Source: Cyclina sinensis (lineage: Eukaryota > Mollusca > Bivalvia > Venerida > Veneridae). From it: 64,000 nt of DNA. Made by a program: the position numbers and the translations under genes. The notes under the pieces were generated by a model, which made no database searches, had not been told where the DNA came from, and worked only from the letters and a program-made list of their open reading frames with translations. The stretch is from positions 12,929,773 to 12,993,772 of the forward strand of contig JAAONU010000004.1 of NCBI GenBank assembly GCA_012932295.1. The letters are read 5' to 3'. Below are positions 47,795 through 58,840 of the stretch, in pieces (position 1 is the first letter of the stretch; every line of letters begins with the position of its first letter).

Positions 47795-50700
47795 ATGACA
47801 TCGCGGTCTTCATCGCGCGAACGAAAACTAACTGAAAGGGGTTTAGAATACCAAATTTCTTTGCAGACTAGTAAGTTTAGGTCAGCCGTGTCAGCCTGGA
47901 AGAGTGTTGCCAATAAGTTACAGGTGCTAATGTCTGATAATGGTAATCCTTTAACAATCCGACAAGAACGCGATAAGCTTCAGGAAAATTTTCAGACTCT
48001 GTCTAATATTGATTCTAATTTAAAATCTCTTGTATCTGGGGAACAAACACAAACAAATGAGTATGTAAATATAGAGACAAGCAATCATAAGCTCATGGGA
48101 GATATTGGTGATTACATACGTTCTGTTGAAACTGAAAGGTCCGTGGTTAATTCCCAGTCATCAAGGTCATGTAGGTCACAGTCTAGACATTCTGTAAGGT
48201 CTAGGCATTCACAGTGTTCAAACAGGTCTGAAGTTGCAGCTCATGCTGCAGCGCTTAAGGCTAAACTTAAATACATAGATATAGAAGCTAAAACAAAGGC
48301 AGAACTTGAAAGGATACAAACCCAAAGGGAGATTGACATAGCAGAGGCAAAAATTGAAGCATTAGACAGCACCAATCCCTTTATGCCCAATACGTCCCTG
48401 TCAACGGAGACTTCAGTTCTTGACCGAGTCAATGACTATTTAGACGCTCACACTCACTTATACCATTCAAATGAGAATAGAGAAATTTCTGCTCAACCTT
48501 TGGAGAATTCTAAGGCTTGCGCCCAAATTCACACTGTAAAGGAGGAATTCACTGACCCAGTTACACCAGCTGCTATCCCCTGTCCTGCCTCCTTGGATCC
48601 CAGTGTTCCAGACTTTGTACCTTTGAGACCTGTTCATCTTGACTCAAGAAACGTCAACTCCTTAGATGTAGCTGTAAACACCACTAATTCTGACAACTTT
48701 TCTTCATTTGCACCTAATTCTGTTGCCGTTCCTATGGCATCAAATTATCAGTTATCCAAAGTGTCAAGTGATCAAGGCCTAATTGATCTTGCAAGATCGC
48801 TTGCAGAGCAAGTTTCTCTAAATAGATTACCTTCACCAGAGCCCGGCATGTTCTATGGGGACCCTATACAATACCCTTCATGGAAGCTAGCATTTAAAAC
48901 TCTTGTTGAGAGCAGACACATTCCTGATGCTGAAAAGATTCATTATTTAAAAAAATACATTGGAGGCCCAGTTAAGCAAGTTATTGAAAATTACCTTTTG
49001 TTAGCCAGTGATGACGCATATGATAAGGCTAGGAAATTGTTAGATGAAAGGTATGGGGATCCTTTTACTGTAGCAAATGCGTTTAGAGCAAAACTTGACT
49101 CTTGGCCAAAACTAAGTCCTAAGGACGCAAGTAGTCTTTTGAAATTTTCTGATTTCCTAAAGCAGTGTCTTACTGCAATGCAAACCATCTCCCATCTCAG
49201 TGTTCTCAATGACGCCGTTGAGAATCGCAAGATGTTAGCAAAATTGCCAGAGTGGTTGGTCTCCAGATGGAACCGTCTTGTGGTAGCTCACAAAGAATCC
49301 CATAACGAGTTCCCTCCCTTTGAAGCATTTGAAGCCTTCATTGCGAAAGAGGCTAAAATTGCCTGTAACCCCATAACTTCCGTTCAGTCCATCAAGGGGG
49401 ATGTAAGTCACCATGACAAAGAAGGATTTGAAAAACCAAAGAGGTTTTCTTACAAGGGGAGGTCATTGTTCACAGGAACCAGTGAGAATAAGTATTTCTC
49501 AAATGACACACCCAATCGTAATAAGTCTGATATCCAATGTCTGTTCTGTTCAAGATCAGGCCATGAACTTGATCTTTGTAAAAATTACCTTTCAAAGACA
49601 CTTGAAGAACGAAAGGCCTTTGCTGGTGATAAGAAACTGTGTTTTGGCTGTCTTTCTCCGGGCCACCTTTCTAGGGGATGTAAAAGACGAAAACAGTGTA
49701 AAACATGTTCCAAATTCCATCCCACCTCACTTCATGGAGATAAGGTACCGATAAAGTCTAGCGCTTCACAAGGCAATTCTCATAAGGACCAAGCAACTAA
49801 GACAGATGTAAGCGAAATGACACAAGGCAATACTTCTAAGAAACAAATGACTAAATCAGAAGTAAGTGAAAGGGCCCAAGCAATGTTGTCTGATTCATCA
49901 TGTCTGAGCAGTCGTAGCTCTAGCAATAAATGTTCTATGGTGGTTCCGGTCTTTTTGTCACAGCGTGATAACCCCAACATGGAAAGACTTGTGTACGCTA
50001 TGCTAGACTCTCAGTCTGATACAACCTTTATCTTGAATGATACCTGTGATGCACTTGGACTAGTTGGCCCTAAGGTGACCCTCCTCCTTTCCACGATGTC
50101 TCACAAGGATATAAAGGTAGAAAGTTCAAAAATTGGTGGTCTTGTTATCCGTGGTTTTGATAGTACAGTTAAGATTCACTTGCCTGACACTTTCACAAGA
50201 GAAGTGATACCAGCTAACAGAGCTCACATACCTTCCCCTGAAATGGCAAAACATTGGCCACATCTTAAAGGTATAGCAGATAAGTTAATGCCAGTTGCTG
50301 ATTGCGAGGTTGGATTGCTTGTTGGATACAATTGTGCTCGAGCCCTCATGCCGCGCGAAGTGATTCCTCCCATTGATCAAGGTCCCTTTGGTCAGCGTAC
50401 AGATCTCGGGTGGGGAATAGTAGGCATAGTTGGTCAGAGTGATCTTTCGAATGATCAGAATGATTGCATCGGGCTTAGTCATAGAATTTGTACGTTAGAG
50501 ATTCCGACCGCTCTTGTGCCAAAAACCGAACAACATGGCTGTAGAAATGAGGTAACATACTCGTTTAAATCTCGAGTCAAGGTTGCCAGCCCTGTTGAAA
50601 TTGCGAAGGCCACAGAGTTGGATATTTGTGATAATCTAATCACATGTACTCAAATCTCTCAAGAAGACCGGATATTTTTAGAGAAAATGACTTCAGGTAT

Positions 50701-53700
50701 CAAATTTGTTGACGGTCATTATTCAATGCCTTTACCATTTAAGGATGACAAACCTAATCTGCCAAACAATCGGTCTATGGCTCTTAGAAGGTTAGAAGGA
50801 CTGAAGAAGCGTTTCCAGCGTGACAACGAATACCGTAAACTTTATGAACAATTCATAAGTAACTTGATTAAGAGTGGTCATGCTGAGGTTATGAGTGACC
50901 CAGATCTACAAGTAACTGGTGGTCATGAGTGGTACATCCCACACCATGGGGTTTTCCACCCTAAGAAGCCAGGAAAGTTGCGGGTAGTTTTTGATTGTAG
51001 CGCAGTTCACGATGGTCAAAGTCTGAATGGTCACCTTTTGCAAGGTCCCGATATGACAAACACACTTATTGGGGTTCTCAGTCGTTTCCGCTTGGAAAAA
51101 ATTGCGTTTGTTTGTGACATCGAGCAAATGTTCCACCAGTTCAGAGTTGATGAAGAATATCGCAACTATCTAAGGTTCCTTTGGTGGTCGGATAGTAGTT
51201 TCTCGAAGGTAGTTGTGTACCGTATGTGTGTTCACCTGTTTGGTGCTTCTTCGTCCCCCGGATGTGCCAATTTTGGGTTGAAACAGATTGCCAAGGACAA
51301 TGAAGCTGAATTTGGGGAAGACGTTGCTAACTTCTTACGCTTCAATTTTTATGTTGATGACGGACTCAAGTCTGTTTCATCTGTTGAAGAAGCTATTCAC
51401 ACGATAGACTCTAGTCAAGCAATGTGTAGAAAGGGAGGCGTTAGGTTGCATAAGTTCTCAAGTAATAGCAGGGAAGTTCTAAGTCATGTTTTACCAGAAG
51501 ACAGAGCTAGTGGATTGGAAAATATTGAAATCTGTAATGATGGTCTTCATGTTGAGAGAACGTTAGGCGTTCAGTGGTGTATTGAGTCTGATTCATTTCA
51601 GTTCAGAATTGTTTTGAGTGACAAACCGTTAACCAGACGAGGAGTTCTTTCAACAGTTAGTTCTGTGTATGACCCCTTGGGATTTATCTCGCCAGTTATT
51701 TTGGTGGGCAAACAGATACTGCAACAGTTATGTGCGCAAAATGCAGACTGGGATGATCCAATTCCTGAGGTTTTGAAATTAAAATGGGAACAATGGAGGA
51801 ATGAACTGAGTATTCTTGGCTCACTTAAGATAAGCAGGTGTTTTAAGCCAAAGGCTTTCGGTGAAGTCACCACCGTCGAAATACACCATTTTTCAGACGC
51901 CAGTACTGAAGGCTACGGGCAGTGTTCCTATCTAAGGCTAGTAGATAATAAGGAGCATGTTCATTGTTCACTACTTATGAGCAAGTCAAAGGTTGCACCA
52001 GTCAAGTTTGTCACAATTCCTCGTTTAGAATTGGCTGCTGCTGTTGTCTCAGTTAAAATCAGTGCCTTGTTGCAACAAGAATTGCAATTCCCAAATGCAC
52101 AGGAGTACTTTTGGACAGATAGTAAGGTAGTTATTGGCTATATTAGGAACGATGCACGACGATTTCATATATTTGTAGCTAACCGTGTCCAACAGATCCG
52201 AAGTCATACCAGTCCATCTCAGTGGAGGTACGTTGAGTCAGGACTCAATCCTGCTGATAGTGCTTCCAGAGGTATATCAGCCAATACTCTCGTGTATAAG
52301 TCAAATTGGTTTAGAGGTCCAGATTTTTTATGGGACACTAAACTTCCTCCTAATGAAGATGTTATCCCGCCTGTCGCGGATGATGATAAGGAACAGAGAA
52401 AGGTTCAAGTGCTTGACACATTTGCGTCGCCTGCCAGTACGAAGGAAATCTGTTCACGTTTTGATTATTTTTCCAGCTGGAAACGTTTGAAATCTGCAAT
52501 TGTCATGTGTCGCAGGTATATAACGTTTCTGAAAAGGCGCATTTTGGATAGATCCACAAAGCCCATTCAGCCCAAGGTTCAGATGGCACCAGAGAAAAGT
52601 TACGGGTCTGTCGTTTCAGTAAGAGATCTTGTGTTAGCAGAACAAATCATTGTTAAGGCTGTACAAGCAGATGCGTTTTGTAGAGAAATAGAGGCTCTTA
52701 ATAATTTGCATATTTCAGAGAAGGCTTCAAGTCAGGAGGCACTTAAGCTTAGAAAATATGCGCTTAAGGGAAATTCTCCCATTTTCCGTCTAGATCCCTT
52801 TCTTGATGAGTTTGGACTCTTGCGTGTTGGTGGTCGCATGAAACGAGCAGAGGTGACATTCAGTTTTAAACATCCGGTAATTCTTCCTAGAAGGGGACAT
52901 GTAACCCAACTCATTATTCGTCACTTTCACGAGAGTGTTCACCACCAAGGCAGAGGAATTACTGTGAACGAGATCCGTTCCAATGGTTTTTGGATTGTTA
53001 ATCTCAATTCAAGTGTTTCTAGCTTTATTTCTGGTTGTGTAGTATGTAAGAGGTTGCGTGGAACCCTTCAGGTTCAGAAAATGGCAGACTTGCCGATAGA
53101 CAGACTTGAACCCGCACCTCCTTTCACATACAGTGGAGTAGATTACTTTGGCCCTTGGTACGTTAGAGAAGGCCGCAAGGAGCTTAAAAGATATGGTGCC
53201 ATATTTACCTGCTTGCTATGTCGTGCGGTTCATATAGAAGTTGCTGCTTCGCTAGATACGGACTCTTTCATAAATGCTTTGCGTAGGTTTTTGTCTGTAC
53301 GAGGCCCAATTCGAGTACTTCGGTCGGACAGAGGCACCAATTTTATCGGTGCAGCTCGAGAACTGAGAGAGGCTGTTTCGGAAATGGATGATAACCGTGT
53401 ATGTCAGTATCTGCTTGAAAACGGTTGTGATTATGCTGTATTCAAAACAAATGTTCCATCTGCCAGTCATATGGGCGGGGTATGGGAACGTCAAATAAGG
53501 TCGGTTCGAAATGTTCTAAATGCTCTGATGTACCAGCATGGTTCCCAGATTGATGATGAAGGCCTTAGAACCTTCATGTGTGAAGCTGCCGCTGTAGTAA
53601 ATAGCAGACCCTTGACTGTGGAAAATCTTAACGACCCACTGTCTCTTGAACCCTTGACACCAAATCATTTGTTGACCATGAAAACAAAGATTGTCCTTCC

Positions 53701-54076
53701 GCCGCCTGGTGAATTCCAAAAATCTGATCTTTATTCAAGAAAACGCTGGAGGCGCGTTCAGTATTTGGCCGATGAATTTTGGTCGCGCTGGCGAAAGGAA
53801 TTTTTGCAAAATTTGCAAGCAAGAAGCAAATGGGTCAGACCAGAACAGAATTTGTCCATTGGAGACATAGTTCTAGTCAAAGATGACAATGTCCCAAGGT
53901 ATCAGTGGTCTCTAGGACGGGTAATGCAAGCGGAGCCCGACGAAGATGGTCATGTTAGAAAGGTAACTGTTGCTATTGGTGACAGTAATATCGATAAGAA
54001 TGGAAAGCGCAACAAGCCTCTCAGTCTTTTGGAACGGCCAATCCATAAATTGGTCCTGCTCTGCGAATCAGGGTAA
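47795..54076 (+). CDS. BEL/Pao Gag-Pol polyprotein
   Basis: One open frame of 2093 residues. The order is: a Ser/Arg-rich segment near 122-146 and a charged helical stretch to about 190; a DUF1759-type Gag region around 360-480 (YPSWKLAFKTL, LDERYGDPF); Cys/His zinc knuckles at about 582-640 (CLFCSRSGHELDLC, CFGCLSPGHLSRGC); a retropepsin-like DUF1758 with LDSQSDTTF near 737; and RT with KLRVVFDCSAV (about 1065), CDIEQMFHQF (about 1108) and active-site YVDDG near 1187. RNase H starts at FSDAS (about 1365). The integrase HHCC zinc region is at about 1710-1751, and its core has GVDYFGP (about 1782), RSDRGTNF (about 1843) and GGVWERQ (about 1890), giving an intact DDE set. A DUF5641-like C-terminus (SIGDIVLVKDD) follows. 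All hallmark residues I can check are present. Gag and Pol are fused without a frameshift. The product assembles particles, copies the RNA and integrates the cDNA. Confidence 0.97.
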   Translation: MTSRSSSRERKLTERGLEYQISLQTSKFRSAVSAWKSVANKLQVLMSDNGNPLTIRQERDKLQENFQTLSNIDSNLKSLVSGEQTQTNEYVNIETSNHKLMGDIGDYIRSVETERSVVNSQSSRSCRSQSRHSVRSRHSQCSNRSEVAAHAAALKAKLKYIDIEAKTKAELERIQTQREIDIAEAKIEALDSTNPFMPNTSLSTETSVLDRVNDYLDAHTHLYHSNENREISAQPLENSKACAQIHTVKEEFTDPVTPAAIPCPASLDPSVPDFVPLRPVHLDSRNVNSLDVAVNTTNSDNFSSFAPNSVAVPMASNYQLSKVSSDQGLIDLARSLAEQVSLNRLPSPEPGMFYGDPIQYPSWKLAFKTLVESRHIPDAEKIHYLKKYIGGPVKQVIENYLLLASDDAYDKARKLLDERYGDPFTVANAFRAKLDSWPKLSPKDASSLLKFSDFLKQCLTAMQTISHLSVLNDAVENRKMLAKLPEWLVSRWNRLVVAHKESHNEFPPFEAFEAFIAKEAKIACNPITSVQSIKGDVSHHDKEGFEKPKRFSYKGRSLFTGTSENKYFSNDTPNRNKSDIQCLFCSRSGHELDLCKNYLSKTLEERKAFAGDKKLCFGCLSPGHLSRGCKRRKQCKTCSKFHPTSLHGDKVPIKSSASQGNSHKDQATKTDVSEMTQGNTSKKQMTKSEVSERAQAMLSDSSCLSSRSSSNKCSMVVPVFLSQRDNPNMERLVYAMLDSQSDTTFILNDTCDALGLVGPKVTLLLSTMSHKDIKVESSKIGGLVIRGFDSTVKIHLPDTFTREVIPANRAHIPSPEMAKHWPHLKGIADKLMPVADCEVGLLVGYNCARALMPREVIPPIDQGPFGQRTDLGWGIVGIVGQSDLSNDQNDCIGLSHRICTLEIPTALVPKTEQHGCRNEVTYSFKSRVKVASPVEIAKATELDICDNLITCTQISQEDRIFLEKMTSGIKFVDGHYSMPLPFKDDKPNLPNNRSMALRRLEGLKKRFQRDNEYRKLYEQFISNLIKSGHAEVMSDPDLQVTGGHEWYIPHHGVFHPKKPGKLRVVFDCSAVHDGQSLNGHLLQGPDMTNTLIGVLSRFRLEKIAFVCDIEQMFHQFRVDEEYRNYLRFLWWSDSSFSKVVVYRMCVHLFGASSSPGCANFGLKQIAKDNEAEFGEDVANFLRFNFYVDDGLKSVSSVEEAIHTIDSSQAMCRKGGVRLHKFSSNSREVLSHVLPEDRASGLENIEICNDGLHVERTLGVQWCIESDSFQFRIVLSDKPLTRRGVLSTVSSVYDPLGFISPVILVGKQILQQLCAQNADWDDPIPEVLKLKWEQWRNELSILGSLKISRCFKPKAFGEVTTVEIHHFSDASTEGYGQCSYLRLVDNKEHVHCSLLMSKSKVAPVKFVTIPRLELAAAVVSVKISALLQQELQFPNAQEYFWTDSKVVIGYIRNDARRFHIFVANRVQQIRSHTSPSQWRYVESGLNPADSASRGISANTLVYKSNWFRGPDFLWDTKLPPNEDVIPPVADDDKEQRKVQVLDTFASPASTKEICSRFDYFSSWKRLKSAIVMCRRYITFLKRRILDRSTKPIQPKVQMAPEKSYGSVVSVRDLVLAEQIIVKAVQADAFCREIEALNNLHISEKASSQEALKLRKYALKGNSPIFRLDPFLDEFGLLRVGGRMKRAEVTFSFKHPVILPRRGHVTQLIIRHFHESVHHQGRGITVNEIRSNGFWIVNLNSSVSSFISGCVVCKRLRGTLQVQKMADLPIDRLEPAPPFTYSGVDYFGPWYVREGRKELKRYGAIFTCLLCRAVHIEVAASLDTDSFINALRRFLSVRGPIRVLRSDRGTNFIGAARELREAVSEMDDNRVCQYLLENGCDYAVFKTNVPSASHMGGVWERQIRSVRNVLNALMYQHGSQIDDEGLRTFMCEAAAVVNSRPLTVENLNDPLSLEPLTPNHLLTMKTKIVLPPPGEFQKSDLYSRKRWRRVQYLADEFWSRWRKEFLQNLQARSKWVRPEQNLSIGDIVLVKDDNVPRYQWSLGRVMQAEPDEDGHVRKVTVAIGDSNIDKNGKRNKPLSLLERPIHKLVLLCESG

Positions 54077-54460
54077 TTCCCCGTCGGGAAGCCAAGGGAT
54101 AATAAGTTTCAACTGATCTTCATGAAACTTTACAAACAGTTGCAATCGACAATGACAATGTATTTTTTTGGTATTAATTTTTTTTTTTTTTTTTATGAGA
54201 TAATTTCAGACAGGTCACATTATTATAACAAAGGATTAAAGGAGAGTACATGTTCTATTTTCTTCCTGATGTTATATGTATTTCTATTTAACGTTTGCAA
54301 TGTCGCTTAATTGAGATGTTCTAATAGATTTGCGGTTTTTAAAGGTGCATATAATTTTTAGTTATTTTACTGACATAAGAGATTTAATATTTTTTTGTTT
54401 TCTTGTTACAACAATGATTATTGACATGTAAAAATCAGGAAACCTAATTTTGGGGAGCCA
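54077..54460 (+). other. BEL 3' untranslated segment with polypurine tract
   Basis: AT-rich, including a T-run at about 54178-54194. The short purine tract GGGGAG (54452-54457) lies three bases before the 3' LTR and is the best candidate for plus-strand priming. There is no env-like ORF. Confidence 0.6.
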
Positions 54461-55025
54461 TGTAACTGTCGGTCAATTTAGATGACAACGATAATAACTT
54501 AATTCGACACAGGTATATATACCATTTATTATTTCCCTTTGTAACTTATCCGCCATTTGTAGCCATTCCGTTTTAGGCGCAAATTAAAGAAAACATTGCT
54601 AAAATCGTTCTAACAAGGTTATGTAGACCCAAAGAGGTATGTTTTAATTGTTTTTACTACAAGGATAATATTGCCGTTTCTATTCCTACTACTTTCTTTG
54701 CTGTATAACCGTTATTGTGCTGTTATTTCATTGTAAACAGATTTCACGACTTACTATTTTTTGTAAGAATATCATTTTAATGTCTACTAGGGTTATATGT
54801 TAAATAATCTTTCATGCTATTTCCATTGTTCGTTATGATTGCGTCACAGAACTAAATTTCGTATGTATCATACATTCCTTTATGTGACTGATAACTGTTA
54901 TAGTTTTCTAAGATATAATATTTGATTTCAGTTCGACGTAGACAAGCGAATAAACATAAAGGTCTTCAGTCGCTCTTAGGTCTTCCTTTCCAATTGATGC
55001 ACCCGACTCTACGGCGTCACTAACA
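54461..55025 (+). repeat. BEL 3' LTR
   Basis: Identical to the 5' LTR over 565 bp except for C at the position matching 46609. It ends TAACA and is followed by AATTG. Confidence 0.97.
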
Positions 55026-55030
55026 AATTG
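55026..55030. repeat. BEL target-site duplication, right copy (AATTG)
   Basis: Direct repeat of 46131-46135. Removing the element restores a continuous sequence from the A-rich tract to 'aattggtttcaactgg'. Confidence 0.85.
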
Positions 55031-55109
55031 GTTTCAACTGGATTCGAACCCATACACTTCCGGTCAGTAAAATATCGAGCTGCGAGCTAACCCACTCAGC
55101 CACAAAAAC
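55030..55109 (-). tRNA. tRNA-like sequence (pseudo-tRNA or SINE head) at the BEL insertion point
   Basis: The - strand has a box A-like 'tggctgagtgggttagc' with a GCTG/CAGC D-stem, and box B 'gggttcgaatcc'. The outer ends can pair partly (gtttttg with tgaaacc). T-stem mispairs and an odd anticodon region argue against a working tRNA. Before the BEL insertion, its 3' side ran directly into 'aatttc' and a T-run, like a Pol III terminator. It is best read as a tRNA-derived repeat or tRNA pseudogene. Confidence 0.45.
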
Positions 55110-58100
55110 TTGATACTTCCAAAATGTAAAATTAACATTATAAATTTAGTATCTACTCCGTGACTAACGGGTTAAAATTTTTACCGATTAAATCGTGTAA
55201 AACTTTGTATTATGGTGTGTTTTGTAACAAAAAATGAGACAGTAATTTAGTTTAGATATGTTCTTCACAATTACAACTAGATTTTCTATATATGTAGAAA
55301 GATTTTCTTTTTTATGCATCTCTGACCCGTCTGTGAGTGAGTCGTTTTAAATACACCATATGACACTAGTTAGGTAAGGAATACTTAGTTTTTTATTTTG
55401 ATTTTTTTTTCATTTTGCATTGGTGAAAGCTGTAACAATATAAAAATAAAATCAAATTCATGTAGTAAGTTTTAAAATTTCGCATCATGATACATTTGTC
55501 TCGCTAGCAAGATATTGCACGCTTAAGTATCGTGTTAAGAATTAGATTTCATTTCAATTAGTACAGGATTAAAGTAATATTTACTCAAACTGCTTCTTCT
55601 TTAGAAACAACGTTTTAATCAGCTTGAAGTCATCTTGTAAATGTCTTGAAAATTACAGAGCAAACATTACATTCCCTTTTTCAAATCTATTCATTTTTGA
55701 AACGTTTTCCATAATCAAAAATCGTTGGATTAAATCTCTTTACTAAGGAAAAATGCTTAGGGTACTACATAAAATATAAAGGAGCTGACAAACTGATTAA
55801 AACTCACAGACTTGCATGTTATCCGTGATAATAAAAAGACAGAAACGGTTTCTTTTTGTAAGAAGACTCCCAATTTTTGTAACATACACATTCATACTTA
55901 CTTATTCAAAGTTTATCTAAACCCTTTAAATTGTGAAGAGCAAAATTTAGGTGGACAATTTTCAGAAGTTTGATTTTTTTATGGAGTGTGTATGTTATAA
56001 ATATTCCCATACTCGTAATGAAATGGCCGATGTGCAAGTCATTTGTCAAAAGTATTGTGGAAACAAGGATCCATAAAGCATATCTTAAGATATTTGAATA
56101 TTGTTAAGATACAACACTTACTGAAACTGTGAAGACAAAATATACCATTCTGTGTCTGGCAAGAAGTACAAGCTGTGTATTAAGAATCATTTTAATGTAT
56201 AACATTTTTAGCAAACTGTAATGTCAAAATCTACTATAAAATACCTTGATGGAAAACAAAACAATTTTGACTCTTCAATGAATAAAAACAACATCAGTAC
56301 TAATGAATAGTATCCAAGATCCCAAGGTAATAATGTGAAATGATGAGGGAATATTCATAATCAATCAAGGCAGACGGACAGGTTATATATATTGGTAATC
56401 GTTCAATACATATAATACGTATGATTTAATTTGAACTAGTCTGACATAAATTATCATGAAAATGACGTGTCTGTAGAATGTTTTGCCGTGAGTGCAACTA
56501 GGGCATCAAGTCACTAAAGTAACTTATGAAAAGAAACTACTGTTATTTCAACGAAGACATGTAATTATGCGCTGTTCTCTACAATTTTCCCGGCTAAACA
56601 GGATAATATGACTTCTTTTAAAAGCTAATGTTTTATAGAGGTCCTAAAGACTGATGTAATCCATCATGAAACAAAGAAACCTTTCTTTAAAACGCTATCT
56701 AGCTAAGATCACCATTTAGTTGTCTTGTCTGTTTACCAAATTTCAATTACACCAACGTAAATTCGCCTGAATTATATTATTTGTTTCCTTATTCTTTTGC
56801 GTATTAACATTTGTGCATTATCCGACTGACGGAGAATTAGTCCTTACTTAACATAAGATATATTTTCTTGAGTATCTCAAAAGCATGAACACCTGGTCCT
56901 TAATTTTAATACAGTATAAAATTAAAATATTTTTATCTAAATTTGCATTTTTTTGAAAACAATGAAAAATATTTTATGCAATTTTCTGTAAATGGTATGA
57001 TTTGATAAATGTTTTGATTATAGATTGTAAAAAATGCTCCTTGTTTTAATAGATATGAATATAATTTTGATAAGCCTTTTAAATCTATATAAAAGCCTCA
57101 GAAAGTTCACATATTTGACAGACATTTTACTAATGTGCTCGCAGAACTTCACAAGTATAATTACAACATATGGCCTACTTTCATTTGTCCAACGCTGGGA
57201 TTAAATTTGATTGTCAGAAAATCGAAACATGAAACATTTCTTTAAACCTTGCAAAACTCTGTACACACCTACATACATACACTTGTTTTTCTCCATATTT
57301 TCTCCATTTTTATTTTAATTGCGCTTACATTAACTGGGAAGTTTCTTCCGAATTTCCTTTATTTCTGTTTTACTAGTATGATATTTTTATATGTACACAG
57401 ATGAAATGGAATCAAAAACTCAAAATAGAAAACAACACTCAGTCATTTTATTTTAACACTTCATTAACAAGTTTTCAGACAGGGAAATGACAATACCAAT
57501 CTTATTCGTCTTCAACACAAAAGGAAGTTTTGAATTGATTTTAATGTTATTCATGCTACACGATTGTAGACAATTGATTGTTCTTTGAAATTGCATAACA
57601 TATCTTTTGGACAAAGAAAAAAAAATAAGAAAGTTAAAATAACATTCCTTCAACAAGATCAAGCCTGTGAATTATGGCTTTATGTTCGACGTTCTACACT
57701 AAATCAATGCACCTCCACAGTGCATCCTTGTAAGAAATCTTGACAATGTGATGTTTGATTTGTTTAGCAGCTTTGATAAAGATACTAGTATCAATGTCTG
57801 TCAGTGCACTTGAATTATTCTCTCTAGATTTTTTATTTCATTACGTTGTTTTTCCCGCGATTAAATTTCTTTTAAAGTGTTTTCTGCAAAAAAAGTGACA
57901 AAATTTTGAAAATTATGAAAGTTCATGATTATGTCAAGATTATTAGCAGTTATTTGTTCTTTTTTCTTCTGTATATACATCTTGAAAAATTCTTACTCAG
58001 AATTGCGTGTTGTATGTACAGTCTTAAAGTGTAACAACTATAGCAGCTTGCCGTCAACACTCTATGCCCCAAAGTGTGTATTCTGCCCTAAAAGGAAAAG

Positions 58101-58840
58101 TATCGACATGTTCGTACCAGAGCGGTTTATATAAATATTTTACATGTCTTAAAATGTATTTTGGCAGATGAATGTCATTACGTCTGTATCGAATTTAAAC
58201 AAAATATCTACTGATTTTTTTTAAATCAGACCCTGTAATTTTCTTGCCAAATTCTTAAACATAAGGTACCAGAGGTGACATTTAATTTCCCATTAACGGA
58301 CTTAATTTTGAAATGTTCTGGTCATTCACATCGGGTTTCCTTGATCATGCAATTATGTTCGAATTTGATGTCATAAACGAAGTATGCTTCTACACAAGAT
58401 TTTTTCGTTTCTTTAGGTTTGTTTCTGCTTGTAAAACAAATATTCTTTTTCGTTTTCTCTTTAAGGGTATTAAAGAATCTCTCAAAGGTATTTCACAATC
58501 TAAAATAAAAGAAATGTCTTCTGCAAATGCAAGTTTTATGTAAAAACAGTTATATCTATTCAAAACTTGGTTTTTAACCCGGCTCATGGCCGGTGCCACT
58601 ATTACATCAATTGACGTCGAGATTAATCGAGATAAAGGCGGAAGTATTACAATGAAGCATGAAGGGTTTTGTAAATCAGAAACTGCTTTTGTGCCGTCGG
58701 AAAATACGTAAACACAGCGTGTAACAAACGATTTTTTTCAAATAATGTGACTGCATGCAAATTATTGATAAAGTTCATATATTATATTGATAAAAGTCAT
58801 TCAGTAGTTAATTTTCTGATTAATCTAATGTTTTAATTGA
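55110..58840. other. No gene recognised
   Basis: AT-rich DNA with only short ORFs. 58061-58300 contains words shared with 41561-41720 (dispersed repeat). A small GC-rich palindrome 'ccggctcatggccgg' lies at about 58578. Nothing here resembles an exon. Confidence 0.4.

Larger units (their letters stand above)
46136..55025 (+). mobile_element. Complete, young BEL/Pao LTR retrotransposon (8890 bp)
   Basis: Paired 565-bp LTRs begin TGTAAC and end TAACA (TG...CA). They are flanked by the 5-bp duplication AATTG and differ at one position (46609 T versus C in the 3' LTR). The interior holds a 238-codon SGNH-like ORF, a spacer with two hairpins and one uninterrupted 2093-codon Gag-Pol. Domain order PR-RT-RH-IN and the DUF1759/DUF1758/DUF5641-like segments are those of BEL/Pao. 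Near-identical LTRs and fully open frames indicate recent insertion and possible activity. No envelope-like ORF follows Pol. No ordinary primer-binding site starting TGG is seen right after the 5' LTR. Confidence 0.97.

Noticed and set aside
48241..53822. Numerous antisense and alternate-frame ORFs within BEL Gag-Pol
   Set aside because: They lie inside a domain-rich 2093-codon frame and show no homology of their own.
54122..54310. Envelope-like small ORF after BEL Pol
   Set aside because: Sixty-two codons made largely from T-rich untranslated sequence, with no signal peptide plus glycoprotein pattern.
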